A DNA stretch of 13,228 nucleotides from JBMTVN01 sp046047235. Lineage in GTDB: Bacteria > Verrucomicrobiota > Verrucomicrobiia > Limisphaerales > JAHDYP01. Below, in pieces: positions 1-9,400 of the stretch. The stretch covers positions 1-13,228 of the forward strand of contig JBJOII010000119.1 of the NCBI GenBank assembly GCA_046047235.1, given 5' to 3'. Positions within the stretch are counted from its first letter, which is position 1. Each line of letters begins with the position of its first letter. A model generated the notes under the pieces. The model saw only the letters and a program-made list of their open reading frames with translations. It was not told the origin of the DNA and made no database searches. The position numbers and the translations under genes were made by a program.

Positions 1-4
1 GATG

Positions 5-130
5 GGATATAGGATATAGGATATAGGATATAGGATATAGGATATAGGATATAGGATATAGGATATGGGAGATGGGAGATGGGAGATGGGAGATAGGATA
101 TCGGATGTCGGATATGGGAGGTTGGATATG
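5..130. repeat. Heptamer tandem repeat array, 18 units in register
   Basis: Eighteen consecutive 7-base units fit in register. The first eight (5-60) are perfect GGATATA. Four begin GGAGAT (68-95), and the rest are variants such as GGATATG, GGATATC, GGATGTC and GGAGGTT. The array probably extends left of the window, since bases 1-4 fit the end of another unit. It ends 65 nt before the moxR start codon. The perfect copies on the left and decayed copies on the right suggest recent expansion at the left end. The unit is not a multiple of three and the array lies outside any credible gene. Such arrays break short-read assemblies, so this may be why the sequence starts here. Confidence 0.95.
67..90 (+). 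other. Canonical G-quadruplex motif within the repeat array
   Basis: Four GGG runs (67-69, 74-76, 81-83, 88-90) are separated by three identical AGAT loops of four bases, matching the standard G3-N(1-7) pattern. It lies on the coding strand about 105 nt upstream of moxR, so it could fold in the non-template DNA strand or in a leader transcript. Whether it folds or matters in the cell cannot be told from sequence. Confidence 0.6.
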
Positions 131-195
131 GTTTTTTGGGGGGAGTATTGTGGGTGACATTTTGGGAAGGATGGGCACACTTCGGGGTCTTACCT

Positions 196-1215
196 ATGAC
201 GAACGAGCGATCGACCGAACAGATGCAGGCGGGGGATGTGGCGTTGGTGGATGAGTTGCGTGGGGATTACCGCCAGATGTGTGCGGCGTTGGGGAAGGTG
301 ATTGTGGGGCAGCAGAGTGTGATTGAGCAGCTGGCGATTTGTTTATTTGCGAGGGGGCATGCGTTGTTGATGGGGGTTCCGGGGTTGGCGAAGACGCTTT
401 TGATCCGGTGTTTGGCGGAGACGATGGAGTTGAGTTTCAGTCGGATCCAGTTCACGCCGGACTTGATGCCGATGGACATTACGGGGACGGACATATTGCA
501 GGAGACGGCGACGGGGCGGCGGGAGTTTGAATTCGCGAAGGGGCCGGTGTTTGCGAACATTGTTCTGGCTGACGAGATCAACCGTGCGCCGTCGAAGACG
601 CAGGCGGCGATGTTGGAGGCGATGCAGGAGCATCGGGTGACGGCGGCCGGGCATTCTTTCAAGCTGGAGGAGCCTTTTTTTGTTTTGGCGACGCAGAATC
701 CGATTGAGCAGGAGGGGACGTATCCGTTGCCGGAGGCGCAGCTGGATCGGTTTATGTTCATGATTGAGGTGGGGTATCCGACGCGGGAGGAGGAGATTAC
801 CATTGCGCGGACCACGACGGGCGGGGGGCGGGTGGATTTGACGCATGTGATTGACGGGGCGCGGGTGCAGGCGTTTCAGGATTTGGTGCGGCGGGTGCCG
901 GTGCCGGATCACATTTATGAGTTTGCGGTGCAGCTGGTGCGGCGGACGCGTCCGGGTGGGGACGAGGCGCCGGAGTGGATGAAGCCGTTGGTAAGTTGGG
1001 GTGCGGGGCCGCGGGCGGTGCAGTATTTGATCCTGGGAGCGAAATCGAGAGCGGCGTTGTTGGGGAGTTACATGGTGCGGCTGGAGGATGTGACGACCCT
1101 GGCGGAGCCGGTGTTGATGCATCGTGTGATCACCTCATTTGCGGCGGAGTCGGAGGGCATTAGCAGTCGGCAGATTGTGCGTCGGCTGGTGGACGAACTG
1201 GTGAAGGAGGGTTGA
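196..1215 (+). CDS. moxR: MoxR-family AAA+ ATPase
   Basis: This is a 339-residue cytoplasmic AAA+ ATPase of the MoxR family, chaperone-like enzymes that work with vWA-domain proteins to activate or insert cofactors into client proteins. The motifs are intact: Walker A GVPGLAKT at residues 60-67, Walker B ending LADE at 124-127, sensor 1 in ATQNP with Asn168, and a likely arginine finger at Arg185 in LDRF. A C-terminal helical lid domain follows, and the length is normal for the family. The ATG at 196 was chosen because upstream in-frame codons (a TTG at 136) would add a non-family extension running towards the repeats. No good Shine-Dalgarno site precedes it. It is the first gene of the operon; the DUF58 gene starts 4 nt after its stop, the classic MoxR pairing. 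The family call is certain; the client is unknown. Confidence 0.96.
   Translation: MTNERSTEQMQAGDVALVDELRGDYRQMCAALGKVIVGQQSVIEQLAICLFARGHALLMGVPGLAKTLLIRCLAETMELSFSRIQFTPDLMPMDITGTDILQETATGRREFEFAKGPVFANIVLADEINRAPSKTQAAMLEAMQEHRVTAAGHSFKLEEPFFVLATQNPIEQEGTYPLPEAQLDRFMFMIEVGYPTREEEITIARTTTGGGRVDLTHVIDGARVQAFQDLVRRVPVPDHIYEFAVQLVRRTRPGGDEAPEWMKPLVSWGAGPRAVQYLILGAKSRAALLGSYMVRLEDVTTLAEPVLMHRVITSFAAESEGISSRQIVRRLVDELVKEG
1204..1210 (+). promoter_or_regulatory. Shine-Dalgarno site for the DUF58 gene
   Basis: AAGGAGG lies within the last codons of moxR, 9 nt before the GTG at 1220. It supports that GTG as the start of the DUF58 gene and suggests translation coupled to moxR. It is the best ribosome binding site in the operon. 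Confidence 0.8.
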
Positions 1216-1219
1216 GCTG

Positions 1220-2134
1220 GTGGACATTGGAGGCAAGAGCGGGGGGCATGAGTTTGTGGATGCGCGTGTTTTGGCGCGTTTATCCGGTTTGGGTTTGCAT
1301 GCGCGCATTCCGATGATGGGGAGTGTTTCCGGGCATCATCGGAGTCCGGTGCGTGGGTCGAGTTTGGAATTTGCGGAGTATCGGAAGTATGTGCCCGGGG
1401 ATGACACGCGCCGGTTGGACTGGCGGGCGTGGGGTCGGTCGAACCGGTATTACATGAAGGAGTTTGAGGCCGACACCAATCTGCGGTTGTGTTTGGTGTT
1501 GGACACGAGTGGTTCCTTGAATTTCGGGGTGGGTGGGGTGACCAAGTTGGGGCAGGTGCGGGGGTTGGCGGGGACTTTGGCGTATTTGGCGGCGAGCCAG
1601 GGGGATGCGGTGGGGTTGTATTGTGCGGGGCGGGATTTTCACACCGTGATTCCGGCGAAGCGGAATGCGGCGCATTTGCGGGTGGTCTTGAACAAGTTGG
1701 GTGAGGTGAGGGCTGAGGGGGAGACAGGTTTGGTGGATGTGTTGCATGAGGCGGCGGAGAGCATTGGCCAGCGTGCTTTGGTGGTGGTGATTTCGGATTT
1801 GTTTGTGGAGCCGGAGGCATTGAAGGGGTGCTTTCAGCATTTGCGGTTTCGGAAGCATGATGTGGCGGTGTTTCACATGCTGGATCGCAGCGAGGTGGAT
1901 TTCAGTTTTGACCGGCCGACGCGGTTTGTGGATTTGGAGGGGGGTGAGGCGGTGATGGCGGATCCGTTGCTGGTGGGGGATGCGTATCGGCAGGCGATGC
2001 AGGGGTATTTAGGTGAGCTATCGACCGTGATCCGGGAGGCGGCGGTGGACTATCATCGGATGAATTTGGGGGATTCGGTCGAGGAGGTCTTGGCGAGGTT
2101 CTTGATTGGGCGACGGCCGAACAAGCGGGGGTGA
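1220..2134 (+). CDS. DUF58 domain protein with vWA-like fold (MoxR partner)
   Basis: This 304-residue protein is of the DUF58 family, the usual genetic partner of MoxR ATPases. The signature region is at about residues 41-86: SPVRG, the EYRKYVPGDD segment, then RRLDWRAWGRSN. It is followed by a vWA-type metal-binding (MIDAS) motif DTSGS at 95-99. A later VVVISDLF strand fits the second half of a vWA fold. No membrane segments are seen, so it is probably cytoplasmic, where it may link the ATPase to the membrane vWA proteins encoded next. The GTG start is supported by the AAGGAGG site 9 nt upstream, and the length is typical. The next gene begins 30 nt after its stop, the widest gap in the operon. 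The family call is secure; the adaptor role is known only in general terms for MoxR modules and is inferred here. Confidence 0.94.
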   Translation: MDIGGKSGGHEFVDARVLARLSGLGLHARIPMMGSVSGHHRSPVRGSSLEFAEYRKYVPGDDTRRLDWRAWGRSNRYYMKEFEADTNLRLCLVLDTSGSLNFGVGGVTKLGQVRGLAGTLAYLAASQGDAVGLYCAGRDFHTVIPAKRNAAHLRVVLNKLGEVRAEGETGLVDVLHEAAESIGQRALVVVISDLFVEPEALKGCFQHLRFRKHDVAVFHMLDRSEVDFSFDRPTRFVDLEGGEAVMADPLLVGDAYRQAMQGYLGELSTVIREAAVDYHRMNLGDSVEEVLARFLIGRRPNKRG

Positions 2135-2164
2135 GGTTGTGATGAGCATGCGAGCTTATTGTTC

Positions 2165-4198
2165 ATGAGTTTTCTGCAGCCCATCCTATTACTGGCGTTG
2201 CCGCTGGTGGCGTTGCCGGTGGTGATTCATCTGGTGCATCAGTATCGGCATCGGAGTGTGCCATGGGCGGCGATGATGTTTTTGGTGCGGGCTCGGCGGA
2301 TGAACCAGGGTATGGCGCGGTTGCGCTACTGGTTGATCATGTTGATGCGGATGCTGGCGGTCTTGGGTTTGATTCTGGCGTTGAGTCGTCCGTTATCGAC
2401 GGGGTGGTGGAGTGGTTTGGGTGCGGCGAAGGCGGAGGTGACCTTGGTTTTGCTGGATCGTTCGGCCAGCATGGAGTTGCGGGATATTCAGACGGGGGAG
2501 TCCAAGCGTTCCACGGCGTTGGTGAAGCTGGCGGGTTTATTGGAGGAGCGGGCGGGGGAAGCCGAGCTGGTGTTGATTGACAGTGCGACGAGGGAGGCGC
2601 GTCGGGTGGAGACGGTGCGGGCGTTGCCGGACTTGCCGTTTGCGGCGGCGACGGCGGCCGGGGCGGACATTCCGGGTTTGCTGGAGACGGCCTTGGGGTA
2701 TTTGGAGGCGAACGATGCTGGGAGTGCGGACGTCTGGATCTGTTCGGATTTGGCGGAGGCGGACTGGGACGCGGGGAGTGGCCGGTGGGCGGTGATTCGC
2801 GAGCAGCTGGCATCGAGGAAGGGGGTGCGGATTTTTCTGTTGTCCTATCCGGGGTCAGGTTCGGGGAATTTGGCGGTGCGGGTATCTGGTGCGTGGTTGG
2901 AGCGGCGGGGTGAGAAGTCGGAGTTGGTGATGGACGTGGAGGTGTTGGGGGCGAAGGGCTTCGGGGTTCAGGCGGGTGGGAGTGTGGCATTGGAATTTGA
3001 GGTGGGGGGTGTGCAGTCGGTGGTGGAGGTTACGCTGGAAGGTGGTGGGGCGGAGTTGAAGGGGCATCGAATTCCGGTGGAGTCGGGTGTGGTATCGGGT
3101 TGGGGGCGGGTGAGATTGCCTGGTGACTCGAACCTTTTGGACAGCAGTTATTACTTTGTATTTGCGGAGCGGCCGTTACGGAAGGCGGTGGTGGTGGCTG
3201 AGGATACGGAGGTGGGTGAGGCGTTGCGTCTGGCGTTGTCGATTCCCGCTGAGCCGGGTTTGAGACAGGAAGCGGAATTCCTGGGTGTGGCGCAGGCGGG
3301 TTCGATTGACTGGGAGGGCGCGGGTTTGGTGGTGTGGCAGGGGCCGTTGCCTGAGGGGCGGACGGCGGAGTTATTGGAGCAGTTTGCCGGGCAGGGGCGG
3401 AGAGTGATGTTTTTTCCATCTGCAGCGGGTGGGGAGAGAGAGTTTCTGGGAGTTCGATGGGGAGCGGAGTGGGAGGTATCGGGTGAACCAAGGCGGGTGG
3501 GTTGGTGGCGTGGGGATGCCGATTTATTGGGGCGGACGGGGAGTGGGGAGGCGTTGCCGGTGGAGGAGTTGAGGGGGTATCGCGGTTGGGGGATGGAGCA
3601 TGGGGGGACCGTGCTGGGTCGGTTTGATGATGATCAGCCGTTTTTGGTGCGGGTTCCTGCGGGTGAGGGGGTGGCTTATTTCTGTGGGGTCCTGCCGGTG
3701 GCGGAGTCGTCGTCGCTGGAGCGGGATGGGATTGTATTTTATGCGATGTTGCAGCGTGCGTTGATGGATGGGAGTGCGGGGTTATCGCGGGTGGGTCAGC
3801 GTGATGCGGGTGGTGGGGTTATGGCTGACCGGGAGGATTGGGAGCGGGTGGCGCGTTGGGAGGGAGGCGTGGCGGGTTTAGCGGAGGGGATCGTGCCGGG
3901 GGTGTATCGTGCGGGGGACGAGTGGGTGGCGGTAAACAGGCCGTTGTCGGAGGATTTACCGTTGGCATTGCCGGCATCGGCGGTGGACGGGTTATTTGAG
4001 GGGGCGGTTTATGAGCGGATTGAGGATGAGGTGGGGAACGGTTCGCCTTTGGCGCGGGAGGTGTGGCGGTTGTTTCTGGTGGCGATGATGTTGGCTTTGG
4101 TGGGGGAGGCGTTGTTGTGTTTGCCATCGGTGAGGCCGAAGGCTGTTTCGCGCGGGGGGTTTGAGAGCATGCGGGAGAGAATGGGGGGTGGGAGCTGA
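2165..4198 (+). CDS. BatA-like membrane protein with vWA domain
   Basis: This is a 677-residue membrane protein. The N-terminus is a typical BatA (aerotolerance N-terminal) domain: a membrane segment at about residues 2-24 with LPLVALPVVIHL, a basic stretch containing VPWAAMMFL, and a second membrane segment at about 57-73 ending ALSRP. A vWA domain follows with MIDAS residues Asp98, Ser100 and Ser102 (DRSAS). A long beta-rich region of unknown fold comes next, and a final membrane segment lies at about 633-652. The middle part should therefore be periplasmic or outside the inner membrane. The ATG at 2165 is preferred to a TTG two codons upstream; neither has a clear Shine-Dalgarno site. Its TGA overlaps the next ATG by one base, so translation is probably coupled. 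BatA-domain proteins occur beside MoxR and DUF58 genes in many bacteria, and the exact role is unknown. Confidence 0.88.
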   Translation: MSFLQPILLLALPLVALPVVIHLVHQYRHRSVPWAAMMFLVRARRMNQGMARLRYWLIMLMRMLAVLGLILALSRPLSTGWWSGLGAAKAEVTLVLLDRSASMELRDIQTGESKRSTALVKLAGLLEERAGEAELVLIDSATREARRVETVRALPDLPFAAATAAGADIPGLLETALGYLEANDAGSADVWICSDLAEADWDAGSGRWAVIREQLASRKGVRIFLLSYPGSGSGNLAVRVSGAWLERRGEKSELVMDVEVLGAKGFGVQAGGSVALEFEVGGVQSVVEVTLEGGGAELKGHRIPVESGVVSGWGRVRLPGDSNLLDSSYYFVFAERPLRKAVVVAEDTEVGEALRLALSIPAEPGLRQEAEFLGVAQAGSIDWEGAGLVVWQGPLPEGRTAELLEQFAGQGRRVMFFPSAAGGEREFLGVRWGAEWEVSGEPRRVGWWRGDADLLGRTGSGEALPVEELRGYRGWGMEHGGTVLGRFDDDQPFLVRVPAGEGVAYFCGVLPVAESSSLERDGIVFYAMLQRALMDGSAGLSRVGQRDAGGGVMADREDWERVARWEGGVAGLAEGIVPGVYRAGDEWVAVNRPLSEDLPLALPASAVDGLFEGAVYERIEDEVGNGSPLAREVWRLFLVAMMLALVGEALLCLPSVRPKAVSRGGFESMRERMGGGS

Positions 4199-6393
4199 TG
4201 CAGGATCCGAACGGCATTTCCTTTTTCCCGAGCGGGCCGAGCTTGGCGGTGGGTGTTGTGGTGTTGGTGGTGACGGCCTATGTGTGTTGGTTGGGGTGGG
4301 TACGGTCGGGGCGGCGTCGGGGAGTGGGGTGGCTGGAGGTATTGCGATTCGTGCTGGTGGCGTTGATTGGTTTGACCCTGTGTCAGCCTGAGTGGTTGGA
4401 GACGCGGGTTCCTGAGCAGCAGCCGACGATGGTGGTTTTGTGGGATCGGTCCTCGAGCATGGAGACCCGGGATGTGGTTTTGGCTGGAGGCGGTGATCCG
4501 GTGAGCCGGGCGGAGGCGATGCGGCCGTTGTTGGATGAGGGTGCGTGGCGTTCTGCGGGTGAGGATTTGGAGGTGTTGTTTGAGTCGTTTGCATCTGATC
4601 TGGAGCCGGCGGAGGCCGGGACCGATTTGAATGCCGGTTTGGAGCGGGTGTTAATGCGGCAGGAGAATTTGCGCGGGGTCGTGGTGATGAGCGACGGGGA
4701 CTGGAACGTGGGGGTGTCGCCGGTGGAGGCAGCGACGCGGTATCGGATGCGGGACATTCCGGTTTTTGGTGTGGTGGTGGGGAGTGAGGTTCCGTTGGCG
4801 GACGTGGAGTTGGTGAGCATGGATGCGCCGACGTTTGGGGTGGCGGGGAAGCCGTTAAGGATTCCTTTTGTGGTGCGGGGTTCATTGGGTCAGGAGCGTG
4901 AGCTGCCGGTGAGTTTGCTGGTGGACGGGGAGGTGGTGAGGACGCAGAGCGTGCGTGTGCCGGCGATGGGGCAGGTGCAGGACAACGTAGTATGGACCTT
5001 TGACGCGGTGGGTGAGCACAACGTGGAGTTGGTGGTGGGGCAGGATGCCCGTGATCTGGTGGGGGAGAACAACCGGATGGAGGCGCTGTTGTCGATACGG
5101 CAGGAGCAATTGAAAGTGTTGGTGGTGGAGTCGTATCCGAGGTGGGAGTATCGGTATTTGCGGAATGCCCTGGAGCGCGATCCCGGGGTGGACGTGACGT
5201 GTTTGCTGTTTCATCCCGATCTGGATGCGGTGGGTGGCGGGCGGGGGTATATTGACCAGTTTCCATTGGCGAACGAGTTGGGGGCCTTTGACGTGGTGTT
5301 CCTGGGGGATGTGGGGGTGCGGGCGGGGCAACTGACGGGGGAGCAGGCGCAGGATTTACGGCAATTGGTGACGGCACAGGCGTCCGGTTTAGTTTTTGTG
5401 CCGGGGAGGAACGGGATGCAGTCCAGCTTAGTGGGGAGTGCCCTGGGAGATTTGTTGCCGGTGGTGATGGATGAGCGTTTATCCAAGGGGGTGGGTTCGC
5501 CGCAGCCGGGGCATTTTTCACTGACACAGGCTGGGCGGCGGAGTTTGTTAACGCGGCTGGCGGACACCGATCAGGAGAACGCGGAGGTATGGGGTCGGTT
5601 GCCCGGGTTTTATTGGCGGGCGGGGGTGGAGCGGGCGAAGGCGGGGGCGGATGTGTTGGCTGTTCACGACACCGAGGCGACGGCGTCGGGGCGTGTGCCG
5701 TTGATCGTGACGCGGACGTTTGGGACGGGGAAGGTTTTGTATATGGGGACGGATGGGGCGTGGCGTTGGCGTGAGGGGGTGGAGGACAAGTATCATTACC
5801 GTTTTTGGGGACAGGTGGCGCGGTGGATGGCCTATCAGCGGCAGATGGCATCGGGTCAATCGATGCGGTTGTTTTATTCTCCGGACCGGCCGCAGGTGGG
5901 GGAAGTATTGACCTTGAATGCGAACGTGCAGGATTCGGGGGGTGGTCCTTTGAGTGAGGGTTCTGTGGTGGTGCAGGTGGTATCGCCGTCGGGCAGGGCG
6001 CAGGGGATTCGGTTGGAGGCGGGGGAGGAGGATGCGTGGGGGTTGTTTGTGGGTTCGGTGGTGTTGGATGAGCCGGGGGATTACGTCCTGGTGGCGAGTT
6101 GTGAGGAGACGGGGGCTTCGGTGGAGGCATCCTTATCCGTGCAGGGGTTGGATCGGGAGAGGCAGGGGCGTTTGGCGCGGCCGGAGGTTTTGGGGGAAGT
6201 GGCGGCGGTGACGGGTGGGAGGTCGGTGGGGATTGGCGAGGTGGAGAACCTGGTGGACTATCTGGCGGCGTTACCGGAGCCTGAGCCGGTCGTGCATCGG
6301 TCGAGGATATGGTCGCATCCGTTGTGGGGTGGTTTTTTGGTTTTGTTACTGGGTTTGTTTTGGGTAGGGCGGAAGGCGGTGGGGACGATTTGA
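4198..6393 (+). CDS. Membrane vWA protein with glutamine amidotransferase-like domain
   Basis: This 731-residue membrane protein has two N-terminal membrane segments (about 13-35 and 43-61). A vWA domain follows, with MIDAS residues Asp83, Ser85 and Ser87 (DRSSSM) and a downstream VVVMSDGD strand (162-168). A region resembling the class I glutamine amidotransferase-like fold begins at about 303 (LKVLVVESYPRWEYRYLRNAL) and runs to about 460. A beta-sandwich segment lies at about 555-640, and one last membrane segment at about 709-724. The GATase-like domain has no cysteine at a nucleophile elbow; its only Cys sits in VTCLLF. It is thus probably a binding domain, not an amidotransferase. It is coupled to the BatA-like gene by a TGATG overlap, with a GGGAG-rich stretch upstream as a likely ribosome site. 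This architecture is common in Planctomycetota and Verrucomicrobiota MoxR clusters. Confidence 0.85.
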   Translation: MQDPNGISFFPSGPSLAVGVVVLVVTAYVCWLGWVRSGRRRGVGWLEVLRFVLVALIGLTLCQPEWLETRVPEQQPTMVVLWDRSSSMETRDVVLAGGGDPVSRAEAMRPLLDEGAWRSAGEDLEVLFESFASDLEPAEAGTDLNAGLERVLMRQENLRGVVVMSDGDWNVGVSPVEAATRYRMRDIPVFGVVVGSEVPLADVELVSMDAPTFGVAGKPLRIPFVVRGSLGQERELPVSLLVDGEVVRTQSVRVPAMGQVQDNVVWTFDAVGEHNVELVVGQDARDLVGENNRMEALLSIRQEQLKVLVVESYPRWEYRYLRNALERDPGVDVTCLLFHPDLDAVGGGRGYIDQFPLANELGAFDVVFLGDVGVRAGQLTGEQAQDLRQLVTAQASGLVFVPGRNGMQSSLVGSALGDLLPVVMDERLSKGVGSPQPGHFSLTQAGRRSLLTRLADTDQENAEVWGRLPGFYWRAGVERAKAGADVLAVHDTEATASGRVPLIVTRTFGTGKVLYMGTDGAWRWREGVEDKYHYRFWGQVARWMAYQRQMASGQSMRLFYSPDRPQVGEVLTLNANVQDSGGGPLSEGSVVVQVVSPSGRAQGIRLEAGEEDAWGLFVGSVVLDEPGDYVLVASCEETGASVEASLSVQGLDRERQGRLARPEVLGEVAAVTGGRSVGIGEVENLVDYLAALPEPEPVVHRSRIWSHPLWGGFLVLLLGLFWVGRKAVGTI

Positions 6394-6406
6394 TGGTGAA
6401 GAAGCG

Positions 6407-9400
6407 ATGAGTGGACGAGAGCGAGATCGGGGTCGGGTGGAGTTGCCGCAGAGGATGGTGGCGGCTTTGGAGGCGTATCGTCTTCGTGTGTGGCGGGTGA
6501 AGGTGGCGGAGGGGGTTGGGGTGGCGTTGTTTGGTTTGGCGGTGTCGTATCTGGTGGTTTTTGGTTTGGACCGATGGGGGGAGAGTGCGGCGTGGGTGCG
6601 GGGGTTGATTTGTTTCGTGGGCAGTTTGGGTTTGTGGGTGGTTTTGCCGTGGAAGGTTTGGAGGTGGGTATGGCGGCATCGGAGGCCCGGGGAGGTAGCG
6701 CGGTTGATTCGTCACAAGTATCCGCGGTTTGGAGATCATTTCCTGGGGGTGATTGAGTTGGCGTCGCACGGGGATGAGAAGGGGGTGAGCCGGGAGCTGG
6801 TGGAGGCGGCGGTGCGGCAGGTCGACGGGGAGTTACAGGAGCGGGATTTGCGTGATGCGGTGCCTGCGCCGCGGCATCGGTTATGGGGATGGTTGGCGGG
6901 GGTTCCGGTGGCGTTGGTCTTGGTGGTGTTTCTGGTGGTTCCGGCGGCTGGCTGGAACACACTGGTCCGGTGGGGTGCGGTTTGGTCCGGGGTGGAGCGA
7001 TATACCTTTGCGCAGCTGGAGGACGTGAACTTGGTGAGAGTGGTGCCGTATGCTGAGCCGTTTCGGTTTGAGGCGAAGTTGAGGGAGGGATCGCCGTGGC
7101 GGCCGGGGTCGGGGCGAGTTCGGGTGGAGGGGCAGGAGGTGGTGGAGGTGGCGCGCGAGGGTGAGGTTTATCGGTTTAGCATGCCGCCTCAGACGAAGGA
7201 CGGGTGGATGGAGTTGGAGGTGGGGGACAGTTTGCATCGGGTGAGAGTGGAGCCCAGGGCGAGGCCGGCTTTGGTGGATGTGGGGGTGGAGGTGAGATTG
7301 CCGGAGTATTTGGAGCGGCCGGAGGTTTTGTCGGAGAGCTTACGGGGAGGTTCAGTGCGTTTGGTGGAGGGCAGTCGGGCGCGGTTTGAGGCGACTGCGA
7401 CGCGGGAGTTGGCGGCGGCCTATCTGGATGGGCGCGAGCAGGGGGTGGAGGGGGACCGGCTGGTCAGCGAGAGTGTGGAGGTTCGTGGTGAGGAGGTTTA
7501 TTCCCTGACGTGGAGGGACACCTTGGGGTTGGAGGGGCGTCAGGCGCAGGAGTTGCGGGTGGTGGGGGTGGAGGATGGGTTGCCGGTGGTGACCGTGAGT
7601 GAGTTGAGGCACAACCAGATTGTGTTGGCGAGCGAGGTGCTGACCTTTGAGGTTCAGGCGGGGGATGATTTTGGGGTGCGGAGAGTGGGGTTGGAATGGG
7701 AGGGGGTGAAGGATGCGGTGTACAACCCGGAGCCTGCGACGGGGGAGAAGCTGGTTGCGGTGGGGGGGGCGAGGGAAGAGGAGTTGGCGGCTAGGGCAAC
7801 TTTTTCGGCGGAGGGTGTCGGGATGAAGGCGCAGAGCATTCGGTTGCGGGCGTTTGCGGAGGACTATCGTGCTGACGGGACCAGGGCGTATTCGCCGGCG
7901 TTGGTGGTGCACGTGGTGGATGAGGCGGAGCATTTTGAGTGGTTGACCGGGCAGATGAACCAGTGGGTGGGTGCGGCGCGGGAGGTTTATGAGCGGGAGT
8001 TGCAATTGGAGCGGGTGAACGAGGAATTGCGGGCGATGCCGCCGGAGGCGTTGGATGATCCGGTGCAGCGGCGTCGGATCATGGACCAGGCGGAGGCGGA
8101 GCGGGCGAATGCAGCGCAGTTGGGTGCTTTGGTGCGGCGGGGGAAGGATTTGGTGCGGGAGGCGGGGAGGAACCGCGAATTTGATGCCGAGAAGCTGGAG
8201 TCCTGGGCGCAGCTCTTGTTTCAGCTGGAGGGGGTGGCTTCGGAGCAGATGCCGTCCGTGTCGGCTTTGTTGCGCGCGGCCGTGCAGGCACCTGGGGTAG
8301 GGCATGAGGATGGGGAGGCTGCGGAGGGGGTGAAGCCGGGGCCGAAGGAGGGGGAACAGTCGAATCAGCCGGGTATGGTGGCGGGCGTGGATCGGTCGAC
8401 GCCGAAGCCGGGTGGGCCGCCGAGTGAGGCGCAGGCGCAGGATACACCTGGTGGGCCGGCGGTGGTGGACCGGGAGTCGGGGTATGATTTGCCGAAGAAG
8501 GAGGAGGGCGAGGAGGCGAAGAAGAGCGAGAGTGCGCCGAGTGCGGGTGGTTTTGGTTTGCCGACCACGACCTTGGGTGGGGGCAAACCCGGGGCTAAGC
8601 CGGCTGGTGATGACAAGAAGAAGAAACCGAAGGATGCCTCGGAGTTGGTGGGTGAAGCGCTGGAGAAGCAAAAGGAGTTGTTGGCGAGTTTTGCCAAGGT
8701 GGCGGATGAGATGAGCCAGCTTTTACTGGGTTTTGAGAACAGCACCTTTGTGAAGCGGTTGAAGTCGGCATCGCGGACGCAGCTGGAGCTGGCGTTGGCG
8801 CTCAACGATCTGGATGGATTTGGTTTGGAGGGGGATTACGAGGAGAGTTTGCCGCAGCGTCGGGTATTGGGTGAGCGGGAATTGGGAGCGGCGGAGGTTT
8901 TGTATACAGTTCATGAAGACCTGGTGGCTTACGCGGAGAGGCGGCCGTCGGACTCCTTTGACCGGGTGTTGGCGGAGATGCGGGACGTGGTGATTGTGGA
9001 TCAGTTGAAGGGGGTTGCGGAGGCTATTGGGCGCAATGAAGTGGGGCAATCGACGATTGATGCGGAGTATTGGTCGGACACCTTGGATCGATGGGCGGAG
9101 GAGTTGGCGGGTTTTCCGGAGCCGGGGGAGGAGGAGCCGCCTTCCGAGAGCGAGGAACAGACGGCGGCGAACCTCACACCTGAGATTGTCCTGGAGGTTT
9201 TGCGGATGATTCACCGTGAGATGGAACTGCGGGAGGAAGTGCGGGAGCTGGATCAAGCGAGTGGCGGGATGGAGTTGGACGACTATGTGGCGGCGGGGAA
9301 CCGTCTGGCAGGAGTTCAGGATGAACTGAGTGGCAGGGCGCGGGCGGTTGTGGGGATGATTCAGGTGTTGCCGGATGCGGACAAGTTGGAGGAGGAGATG

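Noticed and set aside
1..130. A CRISPR array
   Set aside because: The units are 7 bases, contiguous and without spacers.
122..151. A possible sigma-70 promoter, TTGGAT and TATTGT with an 18-base spacer, before moxR
   Set aside because: Each box matches the consensus only partly, and the first lies inside the repeat array. In G-rich DNA such a match is weak evidence, so it is not listed as a feature.
136..195. A TTG start giving moxR 20 extra residues
   Set aside because: The extra residues do not resemble the start of MoxR proteins and run towards the repeat array; the ATG at 196 fits the family length.
3992..6769. A 925-codon open frame on the minus strand
   Set aside because: Its translation is a Pro/Ser/Thr/His-rich string with no recognisable domain, and it lies opposite two well-supported genes. 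The strong G bias of the + strand removes stop codons from the minus strand, which explains this and other long antisense frames.
7352..8671. A 439-codon minus-strand open frame opposite the DUF4175-like gene
   Set aside because: Its translation is Arg/Leu/His/Pro-rich with no fold-like pattern, and it has the same composition cause as other antisense frames.
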